DNA of 64,000 nucleotides. Origin: Thiocapsa rosea. Lineage in GTDB: Bacteria > Pseudomonadota > Gammaproteobacteria > Chromatiales > Chromatiaceae. Location: contig NZ_RBXL01000001.1 of the NCBI RefSeq assembly GCF_003634315.1, positions 5,374,501-5,438,500 of the forward strand. Reading direction: 5' to 3'. This document shows positions 1-8,128 of the stretch, piece by piece. The position numbers and the translations under genes are program-made. How positions within the stretch are numbered: the stretch's first letter is position 1; every line of letters starts with the position of its first letter. The notes under the pieces were generated by a model. It saw only the letters and a list, made by a program, of their open reading frames with translations. It had not been told where the DNA came from and ran no database searches.

Positions 1-664
1 CGCAACCGAACCGTCCAAAGCCATGACGGGCGCCGTCATCGACGGCTGGTACGCCCCCAATCTGACCGACGCTCTGGACGCTGGGCTCGGACGCTGGAGC
101 GTCGATGAGCTCGCAGCATTTCTCGGCACCGGGATTGCCAAGACCGCCCACGATTCGGACGCGATCGACGCCGGTGACGCACCCGTGACCGAGGCGCTGG
201 GCCCGATGGCCGAAGTGGTGCATGACAGCCTATCCAAGCTCACTGAAGCAGACCTCTACGCGATGGCGATCTATCTCATTGACTTGCCCGCAAAGACCGC
301 ACCGACCCATCAACCGCAGGTGCCGCCGCTGCTGAGCCAAGCGGATTTCGAGAGCGGCCGAGATCTCTACACGACCCACTGCAGTGCGTGCCATCAGGAC
401 CACGGGCAGGGCCTCGCACCCTACTTTCCGGCACTGCGCGGCAATCCCGCCGTGACGATCGAGGAGCCCAACGACGTCGTCAAGACCCTCTTGCTCGGAG
501 CACCAGCCGACCCGTCCGATGCCTTCTCGCCGTATGTCGTAATGCCCGCCTTCGGATCGACCCTGACAGACGAACAGATCGCGACTCTGGCAAGTTACAT
601 TCGTGCGGCCTGGGGCAATGACGCTGCGCCCGTGCAGAGCGCCGAGGTCAAGGCTTTGCGTTGA
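1..664 (+). CDS. Multihaem cytochrome c, C-terminal part (5' end outside window)
   Basis: The reading frame is open from the first bases, so the gene starts upstream of the window. The visible 220 residues hold one CXXCH haem site (CSACH) about 100 residues before the end, with a later Met (VVMPAF) as candidate sixth ligand. Upstream of it is a domain with the WYAPNLT...LGRWS pattern seen in the middle domain of cytochrome c subunits of periplasmic alcohol and gluconate dehydrogenases. Those are usually di- or trihaem, so one or two haem sites are expected in the missing part. It would carry electrons in the periplasm from a dehydrogenase to the quinone pool or an oxidase. The partner cannot be seen. 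The family call is good; the substrate is unknown. Confidence 0.75.
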   Translation, partial: ATEPSKAMTGAVIDGWYAPNLTDALDAGLGRWSVDELAAFLGTGIAKTAHDSDAIDAGDAPVTEALGPMAEVVHDSLSKLTEADLYAMAIYLIDLPAKTAPTHQPQVPPLLSQADFESGRDLYTTHCSACHQDHGQGLAPYFPALRGNPAVTIEEPNDVVKTLLLGAPADPSDAFSPYVVMPAFGSTLTDEQIATLASYIRAAWGNDAAPVQSAEVKALR

Positions 665-769
665 GCCTGACCACCTTCACGGCGACCCCCGCCTGATCAA
701 CGGCGGCACCCGCAGCAATCGAAATCGCGCCCGATGCGATCTGTGTCGTTTGTTGGATGGAGGCGCGAC

Positions 770-1060
770 ATGATCGAGTCGCTCCCGTTTTCGCTGCCGT
801 TGTTCTGGGCCGGGGTCCTCGCCTTCGCGATCCTGATCTAAGTGCTGCTTGACGGCTTCGACCTCGGGGGCGGCGTCCTCTTCGCGCTCAACCGCAACGA
901 GGCGCACCGCCGGCAGATGATGGGCGCGATCGCTCCGGTCTGGGACGGCAACGAGACCTGGCTGGTCATCATCGGCACCGTCCTCTTCGGCGCCTTTCCG
1001 GTGGTCTATGCGATCTTCCTGTCCGCCTTCTATCCTGCTCGTTGTCGTTGTCGTCATCGG
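770..1060 (+). pseudogene. 5' fragment of cydB (bd oxidase subunit II), dead copy
   Basis: The fragment starts with its own ribosome site (GGAGG) and ATG and reads closely like the first 90 or so residues of the intact cydB at 54619 (shared stretches such as APVWDGNETWLV and LFGAFPVVYAIFL). Codon 24 is TAA (839-841) where the intact gene has the Tyr codon TAT. After AIFLSAFY (about 1035) the frame shifts and similarity to the gene stops. No cydA remnant is visible upstream. It is therefore a truncated, stop-containing duplicate and cannot make CydB. A repeat element follows at 1172. Confidence 0.9.
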
Positions 1061-1171
1061 ATTCCGGACGAACCGATCCTTCCTTGCACATCCGATCGGC
1101 CGGAAGCAACGTCGGCATCACCGCCGGCCGATCCTCTGCGCAGTTGGGATGTCGATTCCCGGAAATCGCCT

Positions 1172-1365
1172 TAAACCGCGCCCGGGGCGGTATGCGATGT
1201 TTTTGGATGAGATGGGCCCCGGCAGACTTGACAGCCGCTGGAGCTGGCGCGGTTTAAGGTATTAAAAAATTTATCATTTTAAACCGCGTCGCTCCTAAGG
1301 ACTCTATGGATACACCAAACGTCGAACTGACTCGAAAGTGAGCATTTCGCTCTGGACGCGGTTTA
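1172..1365. repeat. Fold-back repeat, full copy (A-linker-B)
   Basis: Module A (1172-1256) and module B (1280-1365) are each bounded by TAAACCGCG and CGCGGTTTA and are separated by an AT-rich linker of about 24 bp. The outer ends of A and of the reverse complement of B match, so the whole unit is an imperfect long inverted repeat. The last three bases (1363-1365) read as TAA on the minus strand and form the stop codon of the ClC gene. Confidence 0.9.
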
Positions 1366-3393
1366 GCGTGACTCAATCGGGACCAGGCGCTCGTCGGGTG
1401 CCAGGGGGCGGATCATCGGGGCGAGGCGCTGCAAGCGGGCTGGCAGGTTCGCCAGTGCTGTCTCGGCCGCGGTGCGGTCGGCATAGGCGCCGAGCAACAC
1501 TGGATGCCAACGCGCACCTTGTCCGTTCGTCTGCAGCTTAAATGCCTCACCGAGCAGCCCCTCGTCCTCGGCGAAACGCACAAGGCTGCGGGCATTACGG
1601 AAGCTGATCAACTGAATGCTGAAACGGGCGTCTGCCTCGATGGTGGACCCTTGATCGCTTGGCGCCGACGTCGTCGCGACGAGGTCCAACGTCGCCCGGT
1701 CGTCCGCCGGAGCCGGGTCAGCAGCGCGCGCCGTCGCGGACTCGGTGGATATCGGCGGCGCCGGCAGCTCTGCTGAAGCCAGCCGCTCCTCGGTCACCGG
1801 CCGGCGCTCGCCTGTTGGGCTGAGGGTCAAATCGGAACCGGCGACTTCGGGTGACGGGGCGGATTCAACGGCGGTTGGCGGTGACGTGACCAAGGCAGGC
1901 GCTGCCGGGGCGCTCGACGCAACCAGAGGCTGATCAGCACTCGTCCCGGACACTGCGGCCGGTTGGTCCGCCACGTCCGGACTCGGCGGCTTGACCTCGG
2001 CCAGGGTCTTGCCCGGTTCCATCCCCGTCCCCTGAAACGCGACGTCGAGTCGCTCGATGGCGATGAACGCGACCAAGAGCATCGCGGCGGCCAGGATGCG
2101 CCGAGCCGGTGCGCGCGGTGGTGACTGCTGTTGGAGTCCGAGCAGAGCGCTGTAGATCGGCCGTCCGCCCATGCCCTCGGCCGTGAAGGTGGCGGCCAGG
2201 CAGGTGATGATGATCGGCAGGGCCAGGGCCTGAGCGCCGGTGAGCTCGATCACCAGGATGATGCCGGTGAGCGGTGCGCGCACGGTGGCCGCGAAGAGCG
2301 CGCCCATGGCCGCGACCGCGAACATCTCCGGGGCGAGCGCCAGTGTCGGCGCCACGAGCGTGATCAGGGCCGCGAAGGCCGCGCCGCAGATGGTGCCGAG
2401 CGCGAGCATCGGCGCGAAGATGCCGCCCGGGAGACCCAGACCGTAGGAGCCGATGGACGTCAGCAGCCGCACCGCGAGCAGCACGACCAAAAAGAGCAAC
2501 GCCGGTTGGCCGTGCACCAGGCTCTCGACCAAACCTTCCCCGCCGCCGACGGTGTTGGGCGCGAACCACAGCAGCGCACCGAGCATCAGACCTGCGACGG
2601 CCGCGGCGGTATAGGCCCCGGGGGTCCCGAGCGCGCGGAACGACGCCACCGAGCCGAGCACCAGGCCGTTGAACAGCACGCCGAGAGCGCCGATGAGGAT
2701 CCCCAGGACCAGAAACAGCGGCAGCGCCTCCAGCGGTGCCATGTTCAGGTCCGGCATCGCCATATCGGGACCCTGTCCGAGCATCCAGCCGCTCACGATG
2801 ACGGCGGCGCAGCAGGCGAGGATGACGGACTGAATCGTCGCGAAGCGATACTCGAAGTGCTCGCGCAGCTCCTCGGTGACGAAGACGATCGAGGCGAGCG
2901 GCGCGTTGAAGGCGGTTGCCAAGCCGGCCGCCGCTCCGGCTGCGATGAGGGCGCGATTGGCGCCGGGTCGCGGCTCGATGCGCTCGCCGGCCATTTGACC
3001 AAGCGCCGCACCCATGTGGATGGTCGGTCCTTCGCGCCCAAGCACCAAACCGGAGCCGACCGCCAAGGCACCGGCAACGAACTTCACCGGCAGCACGCGC
3101 TTCCAGCGCAATTGGCGCTCGCCGGCGAGGATGGCCTCGACCTCTTGCACGCCGCTGCCCGCGGTCTCCGGGGCGAAACGTCGCACCAGCCACATCGCCG
3201 TGACCAGCACCAAGGCACCGAGCAGCATCAGCAGCAGCCAACCGGGTACGGGTGCCGCATCGAGAAACGCCTTCAAATCACCGCGGCTGGCGGCGGCTTG
3301 ATCCAGCAGCGCATGGAAGGCCGCGCCGATCAATCCGGTGAGGACGCCGACGAGGGTCGCTGCAACGTAAAGCCGCCAAGGAAACTTCATCAC
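1363..3393 (-). CDS. ClC-family chloride channel/antiporter with C-terminal SPOR domain
   Basis: The first 420 residues form a normal bacterial ClC core with many membrane helices: GSGVQ (79-83), GREGP (119-123, with the gating Glu at 121), GGIFAP (323-328) and a Tyr at about 414 in RPIYSALL. The gating Glu suggests a Cl-/H+ antiporter. Residues 433-446 form an extra hydrophobic helix, followed by about 140 Pro/Ala/Ser/Thr-rich residues and, from about 591, a SPOR-like domain (FSIQLISF ... HPVLLGAY). SPOR domains bind peptidoglycan stripped of peptides at division sites. The extra helix would place the domain in the periplasm (inference). At 676 residues it is well over the usual 430-470. The stop codon lies inside the neighbouring repeat. 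A DedA gene lies upstream on the same strand, 15 bases away. Confidence 0.85.
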   Translation of the reverse strand: MMKFPWRLYVAATLVGVLTGLIGAAFHALLDQAAASRGDLKAFLDAAPVPGWLLLMLLGALVLVTAMWLVRRFAPETAGSGVQEVEAILAGERQLRWKRVLPVKFVAGALAVGSGLVLGREGPTIHMGAALGQMAGERIEPRPGANRALIAAGAAAGLATAFNAPLASIVFVTEELREHFEYRFATIQSVILACCAAVIVSGWMLGQGPDMAMPDLNMAPLEALPLFLVLGILIGALGVLFNGLVLGSVASFRALGTPGAYTAAAVAGLMLGALLWFAPNTVGGGEGLVESLVHGQPALLFLVVLLAVRLLTSIGSYGLGLPGGIFAPMLALGTICGAAFAALITLVAPTLALAPEMFAVAAMGALFAATVRAPLTGIILVIELTGAQALALPIIITCLAATFTAEGMGGRPIYSALLGLQQQSPPRAPARRILAAAMLLVAFIAIERLDVAFQGTGMEPGKTLAEVKPPSPDVADQPAAVSGTSADQPLVASSAPAAPALVTSPPTAVESAPSPEVAGSDLTLSPTGERRPVTEERLASAELPAPPISTESATARAADPAPADDRATLDLVATTSAPSDQGSTIEADARFSIQLISFRNARSLVRFAEDEGLLGEAFKLQTNGQGARWHPVLLGAYADRTAAETALANLPARLQRLAPMIRPLAPDERLVPIESR

Positions 3394-3408
3394 CGGGCGC
3401 CGACCGAC

Positions 3409-4245
3409 CTACTTCGGGTGATTCCGGCCCCGCCGTCGTATCAGGGCGATCAGCATGGACAACAGCAGAAGGACGACGCCAAGGATGGTGAGACCGGCGA
3501 TCCACGGGTTGAGCTGACGCAGCGCAGTGACCATCACATCGAAATGCAAGTCGAGATAATAGACCCCGAGCGCCCAGAAGCTTGCCCAAAGGACCGCGCC
3601 GACAAGATTGAGGAGCATGAAACGGCCCCAAGGCATCTTGAGGACCCCGGAAAAGAGCCCGATGAGCTGGCGCGGCCCATCGACGAAGCGACCGAAAACA
3701 ACGAGCCAGCCGCCATAGCGATTGAATGCGCGCTCGATCTTCTCGATGCCGTGATTGGAGATCGGCAACCGATCGAGTACCGCGCGCCCGCCCGAACGCC
3801 CGATCAGATAGCCGAGGGTCTGACCGAGAGAGGTCGCCACGATGGTAACGAACAGCAGCAGGTAGATGTTGAGCTTGCTGCCGGGAGCCGCGGAGACCAA
3901 GGCGCCGGCCTCCAAGAGTGTCTGGCCGGGTGCCGGAATCCCGATGCCCTCGATCCCGACCGCCGCGAATACCGCCCAGTAGCCGTAGCGTTCCAGGTAG
4001 GGCTCGACACGCTCGATATCGTGCGTAATCGCTTCTGCAAGCCGGTGCGCTTGCTCATCGAGCTTTCGCTCGCCACTGCGATGCAGCTCCGCCGGCTGCT
4101 GCGCCGATGCGTCGGCCGGTTGCGCATACGCAGAGCGGCCGACGCCGAAAGCCGCAACAGCGACTGCGACTGTCAGCAAGAACACCAGGACGATCCAAAC
4201 GAAGCGCCCACCGAGACGCTGCAGATCTGTTTCGGGCATCGGCAT
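3409..4245 (-). CDS. DedA-family (SNARE-associated/VTT) membrane protein
   Basis: A 278-residue membrane protein. It has an N-terminal helix (about 14-36, possibly signal-like, followed by YAQPAD), a charged stretch, and then the DedA domain with the family patterns GIPAPGQTLLEAGA and FGRFVDGPRQLIGLFSG (the F/Y-x-R...G motif). The last helix is followed by a basic tail (RRRGRN). DedA proteins act in the inner membrane, in lipid-carrier or phospholipid flipping and membrane-potential maintenance. It is upstream of, and on the same strand as, the ClC gene with a 15-base gap, so the two are probably co-transcribed. The N-terminal extension of about 85 residues before the domain is longer than usual. 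Confidence 0.85.
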   Translation of the reverse strand: MPMPETDLQRLGGRFVWIVLVFLLTVAVAVAAFGVGRSAYAQPADASAQQPAELHRSGERKLDEQAHRLAEAITHDIERVEPYLERYGYWAVFAAVGIEGIGIPAPGQTLLEAGALVSAAPGSKLNIYLLLFVTIVATSLGQTLGYLIGRSGGRAVLDRLPISNHGIEKIERAFNRYGGWLVVFGRFVDGPRQLIGLFSGVLKMPWGRFMLLNLVGAVLWASFWALGVYYLDLHFDVMVTALRQLNPWIAGLTILGVVLLLLSMLIALIRRRGRNHPK

Positions 4246-4445
4246 CAGAGGTCATTCCCGCTTTGAAGTCGCACGGCAGGTTGATACAGGTTGAAGGTCA
4301 GCGGCGACCGGCCGGCCGCATCGGTCCGGCAGGATGCGCCGACCAAGGTGAACGGACCGAACGTGATGGCGCACACGACAGATCCCGGGCAAGGTGTCAT
4401 CGCCCGAGGGGGGCTCGGCAAGGCCGGCCCCGAGGAGTTTGGTCT

Positions 4446-4634
4446 TTAGGTCTCGGACCCCACGCGTACGACCGACGCCTGGAGTGCATCGAGGATAAGC
4501 TTCCGCGCGGCTTGCTCGTCCAGATCAGGAACATCCCAGCCCATGATGCGGCTGTACTTTTTCAGGAGGTGACGCACGTCCTCTTCGAGTTCTTTGGCAT
4601 AACGGCCGATTTCGATCTCTTCGATTGTCGCCAT
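4446..4634 (-). CDS. Small conserved-type protein of unknown function (62 aa)
   Basis: The protein starts MATIEEIEIGRYAKELEED, is acidic and apparently helical, and has no membrane segment or Cys. An AGGA sequence precedes the ATG by about ten bases. The amino-acid make-up (heptad-like spacing of Leu/Ile, ending in ILDALQASVVRVG) looks like a real folded helical peptide rather than a chance frame. I do not recognise the family. It lies about 200 bases upstream of dedA on the same strand and diverges from the histidine phosphatase. Confidence 0.55.
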   Translation of the reverse strand: MATIEEIEIGRYAKELEEDVRHLLKKYSRIMGWDVPDLDEQAARKLILDALQASVVRVGSET

Positions 4635-4871
4635 GTCGCTGTGTCCTGGTTAGCGTTTGGTTCATACGCACCGGGAAGGGTGCGCCGTCAGCAAGCCCAT
4701 CGCGAGGTCGAGCAAGCGGTGTTGGAGACCTGCGCCGATGCGACATCGTTAGGGCTCTGCCTCTGAAGCCAGGTGACGCCTGAGGAGAACCCCGTGTATG
4801 CTTGTGCGCGTCGAACGTTAACCCGTGCGGGGCGCGTCTGCAAGCCCGGCAGGACTGGAGGGCACACGAGT

Positions 4872-5483
4872 ATGGAGCTCCCGATGGTCTATCTCGCTCG
4901 CCACGGCGAGACGGCGTGGAGCCGATCCGGCCAGCATACGGGTCTGACCGACATCCCGTTGAGCACCGAGGGCGAGCGCAATGCAGCGTTGCTCGCGGAC
5001 CGGCTCGAGCACATTCCCTTTCGAAAGGTCTTGGCGAGCCCCCTGATCCGCGCCGTCCGCACCTGCGAGCTGGCAGGCTTCGGTGCGGTGGCCGAGATCG
5101 ATCGAGACCTGGTCGAATGGGACTACGGCGACTACGAAGGGCAGACCACGCAACAGATTCGAGCCGGACGCCCCGACTGGCGGCTGTTTCGCGACGGCTG
5201 CCCCGGGGGCGAGTCGTTGGATCAGGTCGGTGAGCGGGCGGATCGGGTCATCGCCAGGGTTCGGGCGACCGAGGGAAACGTGCTCCTGTTCTCGAGTGGC
5301 CATTTTCTGCGTGTCTTCGCTGCGCGCTGGCTCGGGTTGGCGCCCGATGCCGGCCGATTCTTTATGCTCCTCACCGCGAGCTTGAGCGCGTTGGGTTACG
5401 AGCACGACCTCGACGAGCCTGTCATCCGTTTCTGGGATGACACGAACCGATGTCCATCAACGCCGCACAAGGTGGTGCAATGA
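4872..5483 (+). CDS. Histidine phosphatase (phosphoglycerate mutase-like)
   Basis: The protein has the RHG motif at its N-terminus (YLARHGETAWS), the phosphate-binding SPLIRAVRT, the acidic LVEWDYGDYEG and the second catalytic His (LFSSGHFLRVF), all in the order of the histidine phosphatase superfamily, with about 203 residues. ATG 4872 follows GGAGGG; an in-frame ATG at 4884 is an alternative. The substrate is unknown; small sugar phosphates would fit the sugar-phosphate cluster downstream. The last twelve or so residues (NRCPSTPHKVVQ) are encoded by a sequence that matches the 3' end of the tal gene (near 7092-7141) in another frame, so the natural end of the gene has been replaced by a duplication scar. 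Confidence 0.85.
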   Translation: MELPMVYLARHGETAWSRSGQHTGLTDIPLSTEGERNAALLADRLEHIPFRKVLASPLIRAVRTCELAGFGAVAEIDRDLVEWDYGDYEGQTTQQIRAGRPDWRLFRDGCPGGESLDQVGERADRVIARVRATEGNVLLFSSGHFLRVFAARWLGLAPDAGRFFMLLTASLSALGYEHDLDEPVIRFWDDTNRCPSTPHKVVQ

Positions 5484-5740
5484 AACGGGTCGGGTGAGCT
5501 GTGAGCCGCCCCGGGAGGTTGAGGGTCCGTTGGCTGCTCTCGAGCCCGACGATGTGGTGCTCGGCGGCGGCAACGCGAAACGTCTGACCGAGCTGCCCGC
5601 AGGCTGTCGATCGGGGGACAACTCCTACGCCTGTGTCGGCGGGCTCCGTGCCCGGGACCCGCAAACCGGCCCGCAAGCCGGGTTACCCACGTTCGCCGAT
5701 GAATCGCCTTCAGCGTGAGAATACAACGCCAGAGACCTAA
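5449..5740 (+). pseudogene. Scrambled remnant of tal 3' end and ppgK
   Basis: Bases 5449-5525 match the end of tal and the tal-ppgK gap (7092-7170). Bases 5531-5740 match the last 210 bases of ppgK (7708-7916), including the stretch coding for EPDDVVLGGGNAKR and the TAA stop that opens a fold-back repeat. About 530 bases of ppgK between these blocks are missing. This is a direct, partial and diverged duplicate lying upstream of the intact genes. It has no coding role except that it ends the phosphatase gene. Confidence 0.85.
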
Positions 5741-5764
5741 GCCGCGTCCGGAGCGACATGCGTC
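5738..5764. repeat. Fold-back repeat, truncated module B
   Basis: The sequence TAAGCCGCGTCCGGAGCGAC and a few following bases match the start of module B as found after ppgK at 7914. It breaks off at about 5764, where the second short repeat begins. It was probably carried along with the ppgK duplication. Confidence 0.65.
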
Positions 5765-5792
5765 TTTGTCCCATTTTGGCCATGGACGCGCG
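5763..5792 (+). repeat. Short GGACATT repeat, diverged copy
   Basis: The sequence TCTTTGTCCCATTTTGGCCA followed by TGGACGCGCGCG matches the pattern of the short repeat at 51452 and 56930 with several changes. The 260 bases from here to tal hold no gene I can support. Confidence 0.5.
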
Positions 5793-6055
5793 CGCCAGCA
5801 CATTGGAACATGCGTGGCAATCACGACTGGCCCGCATGCGCTTGCCGTCGATGCTTCGGTGGGTCGACGTCCATCACGAGTGCCAACAGCGTTCAGTGCC
5901 ACTCTCAGTATTCGAGCAACAGTCGTCCGGCAGCGGAAGATGACGTCCAGCGCCAAACAATTCGCTGCTGCTCTCGCGATCGCAGGTGTCGAGAACGCAT
6001 TTCTTCCACGGCCCTTCACCCAAGCAACTTTTCAGACAATTTAAGAGAAGAAGCG

Positions 6056-7141
6056 ATGAACCCGACTCAGCGGCTCCATGACTCAGGCCAAAGCCTGTGG
6101 CTCGACAACATCACCCGCGACCTTCTCACCAAAGGGACGCTGCAACGCTACATCGACGAACTGGCGGTGACGGGTCTCACGTCCAATCCGACCATCTTCG
6201 ATCATGCGATCAAAAACAGCTCCGCCTATGACGATGCCATCCGCGAGCGTCTCGTGACCGGCCTGCCGACCGAGGAGCTGTTCTTCGAGATCGCCTTGGA
6301 GGACATCGGTCAGGCCGCGGATCTCTTTCGCCCGATCCACGAGCGGACGTCCGGAGTGGACGGATGGGTCTCGCTGGAGGTCTCGCCGACCCTGGCCCAC
6401 GACACCGAGACGACACTCGCCATGGCCCGGGATCTCCATCGCCGGGCCGACCGGCCGAACCTGTTGATCAAGATCCCCGGCACCCCCGAGGGATTGCCCG
6501 CCATCGAGGACGCGATCTACGCCGGAATCCCGGTCAACGTGACCCTACTCTTCTCGCGCGAACAGTACCTGGCGGCCGCAGAGGCCTATCTGCGCGGCGT
6601 CGAGCGGCGCATTGCCGCCGGGCTGTGCCCGAACGTAGGCTCGGTGGCATCGCTGTTCATCAGCCGGTGGGACGTGGCGGTGGCCGACACGGTCCCCGCG
6701 GCGATGGCCAACAGGCTCGGGCTCGCCATCGGCCGGCGTACCGATCGAGCATATCGGGATCTGCTTGCAACGCCCCGCTGGCAGCGTGCATTCAACGCGG
6801 GCGCCCGGCCCCAGCGACTGCTCTTTGCGAGCACCGGAACCAAGGATCCCAAGGCACCGGATGTGCTGTATGTGGAGGGCTTGGCGGCACCCCTGACGGT
6901 CAACACCATGCCCGAGGCGACACTCAAGGCGTTCGCCGATCACGGCGTGTCCGATGCCGGCCGCGGTGCGGAGGCGGACGACGCGGAGACGGTGCTCGCG
7001 GACTTCGCCGAGGCAGGGGTCGACATCGATGCCTTGGCACAGCGACTACAGGACGAGGGTGCGGCCTCCTTCGTCGCCTCCTGGAGCGAGCTGATGGCCG
7101 TCATCGCCGCAAAAGGTGGTGCGATGAACCGGCCCGGGTGA
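6056..7141 (+). CDS. tal: Transaldolase
   Basis: Transaldolase moves a dihydroxyacetone unit between sedoheptulose 7-phosphate and glyceraldehyde 3-phosphate in the cytoplasm. The 361-residue protein has the family start (LWLDNITRDLL), the TGLTSNPTIF motif and the Schiff-base Lys in NLLIKIPGT, followed by PVNVTLLFS. The length fits the long bacterial class (about 360-370). ATG 6056 is preceded by AAGAGAAGAAG as ribosome site. ppgK begins 49 bases after the stop on the same strand, so the two are likely one transcript feeding glucose 6-phosphate into the pentose phosphate pathway. Confidence 0.95.
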   Translation: MNPTQRLHDSGQSLWLDNITRDLLTKGTLQRYIDELAVTGLTSNPTIFDHAIKNSSAYDDAIRERLVTGLPTEELFFEIALEDIGQAADLFRPIHERTSGVDGWVSLEVSPTLAHDTETTLAMARDLHRRADRPNLLIKIPGTPEGLPAIEDAIYAGIPVNVTLLFSREQYLAAAEAYLRGVERRIAAGLCPNVGSVASLFISRWDVAVADTVPAAMANRLGLAIGRRTDRAYRDLLATPRWQRAFNAGARPQRLLFASTGTKDPKAPDVLYVEGLAAPLTVNTMPEATLKAFADHGVSDAGRGAEADDAETVLADFAEAGVDIDALAQRLQDEGAASFVASWSELMAVIAAKGGAMNRPG

Positions 7142-7190
7142 GCTGTGAGCCGCCCGGTGAGGTCGAGATGATGGTGCGGAGGGGTCCAAG

Positions 7191-7916
7191 TTGAAAATCC
7201 TCGCTGTCGATGTGGGTGGAACCCACGTCAAGATTCTCGCGAGCGGGCAGAGCGAGCGCCGGGAGTTCGAATCCGGACCCACCCTGACCGCTGCCGCGAT
7301 GGTCGAGCAGGTCAAGGCATTGGCTGCAGACTGGGCGTACGACAGGGTCACCGTCGGCTACCCCGGTCCGGTGCTGCACAACCGCCCGGTGGCGGAGCCC
7401 CATAACCTTTCCTCGGGGTGGGTCGCGTTTGATTTCGCCGACGCCTTCGGTCAGCCGGTCAAGGTGATGAACGACGCGGCCATGCAGGCACTCGGGAGCT
7501 ATCGGGGCGGGAAGATGCTGTTTCTCGGCCTCGGGACCGGGCTCGGGTCCACGATGATCGTGGCGGGTCAGATCGAGCCGATGGAGCTGGGCCACCTGCC
7601 CTACCGCAAGGGGACTTACGAGGATTATGTCGGGCTGCGCGGCCTCCAGCGACATGGCAAGAAAAAATGGCGGGCCTTTGTGGCGGACGTGGTCGAGCGT
7701 CTGGTGGCCGCTCTCGAGCCCGACGATGTGGTGCTCGGCGGCGGCAACGCGAAACGCCTGACCGAGCTGCCCGCAGGCTGTCGATTGGGAGACAACGCCA
7801 ACGCCTTTGTCGGCGGGTTCCGGGTCTGGGAGCCGAAGACCGGCCCGCAAGCAGCGCTCGCCACGCTCGCCGATGAATCGCCGTCGACGTCAGAATTACA
7901 AAGCCCGAGGCCCTAA
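7191..7916 (+). CDS. ppgK: Polyphosphate glucokinase (ROK family)
   Basis: The protein phosphorylates glucose, using polyphosphate (and in some members ATP). It has 241 residues: the phosphate-1 motif VDVGGTHVKI, GYPGPV, the catalytic Asp in VMNDAAMQALG, GLGTGLGST, and ELGHLPYRKGTYEDYVG, which is typical of PpgK. GGAGGGG lies before the ATG. The C-terminal 25 residues after WEPKTGPQAAL are poorly conserved and may be an add-on. The TAA stop (7914-7916) is the first three bases of a fold-back repeat, so the original stop was probably replaced. It is followed by pgi, fba, gnd and zwf. Confidence 0.9.
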   Translation: MKILAVDVGGTHVKILASGQSERREFESGPTLTAAAMVEQVKALAADWAYDRVTVGYPGPVLHNRPVAEPHNLSSGWVAFDFADAFGQPVKVMNDAAMQALGSYRGGKMLFLGLGTGLGSTMIVAGQIEPMELGHLPYRKGTYEDYVGLRGLQRHGKKKWRAFVADVVERLVAALEPDDVVLGGGNAKRLTELPAGCRLGDNANAFVGGFRVWEPKTGPQAALATLADESPSTSELQSPRP

Positions 7917-8106
7917 ACCGCGTCCAGAGCGAGATGCTAAATTTTCGGGTGGGCGCGACGTTCGGCGCATCCGCAGCCCTTAGCGGAGACGCGGTTTAAA
8001 ATGCTATATATTTTATAATCTTAAACCGCGCCGGCTCTAGCGGTCGTCACGTCTGCCGGTGCCGATCCTATCCAAAAAACATCGCATACCGCGTTAGGCG
8101 CGGTTG
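7914..8106. repeat. Fold-back repeat, full copy (B-linker-A)
   Basis: Module B (7914-7998), an AT-rich linker and module A (8022-8106) lie in the opposite orientation to the copy at 1172. The element fills nearly the whole gap between ppgK and pgi. It supplies the ppgK stop codon and ends just before the pgi ribosome site. Confidence 0.9.
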
Positions 8107-8128
8107 AATGCCCAGAGGAGCCGTGCGC

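Noticed and set aside
2131-4266. 711-codon open frame on the plus strand
   Set aside because: It runs antisense to the ClC and DedA genes, has no ribosome site, and its Gln/Arg/His-rich translation is the usual artefact of high-GC codon bias.
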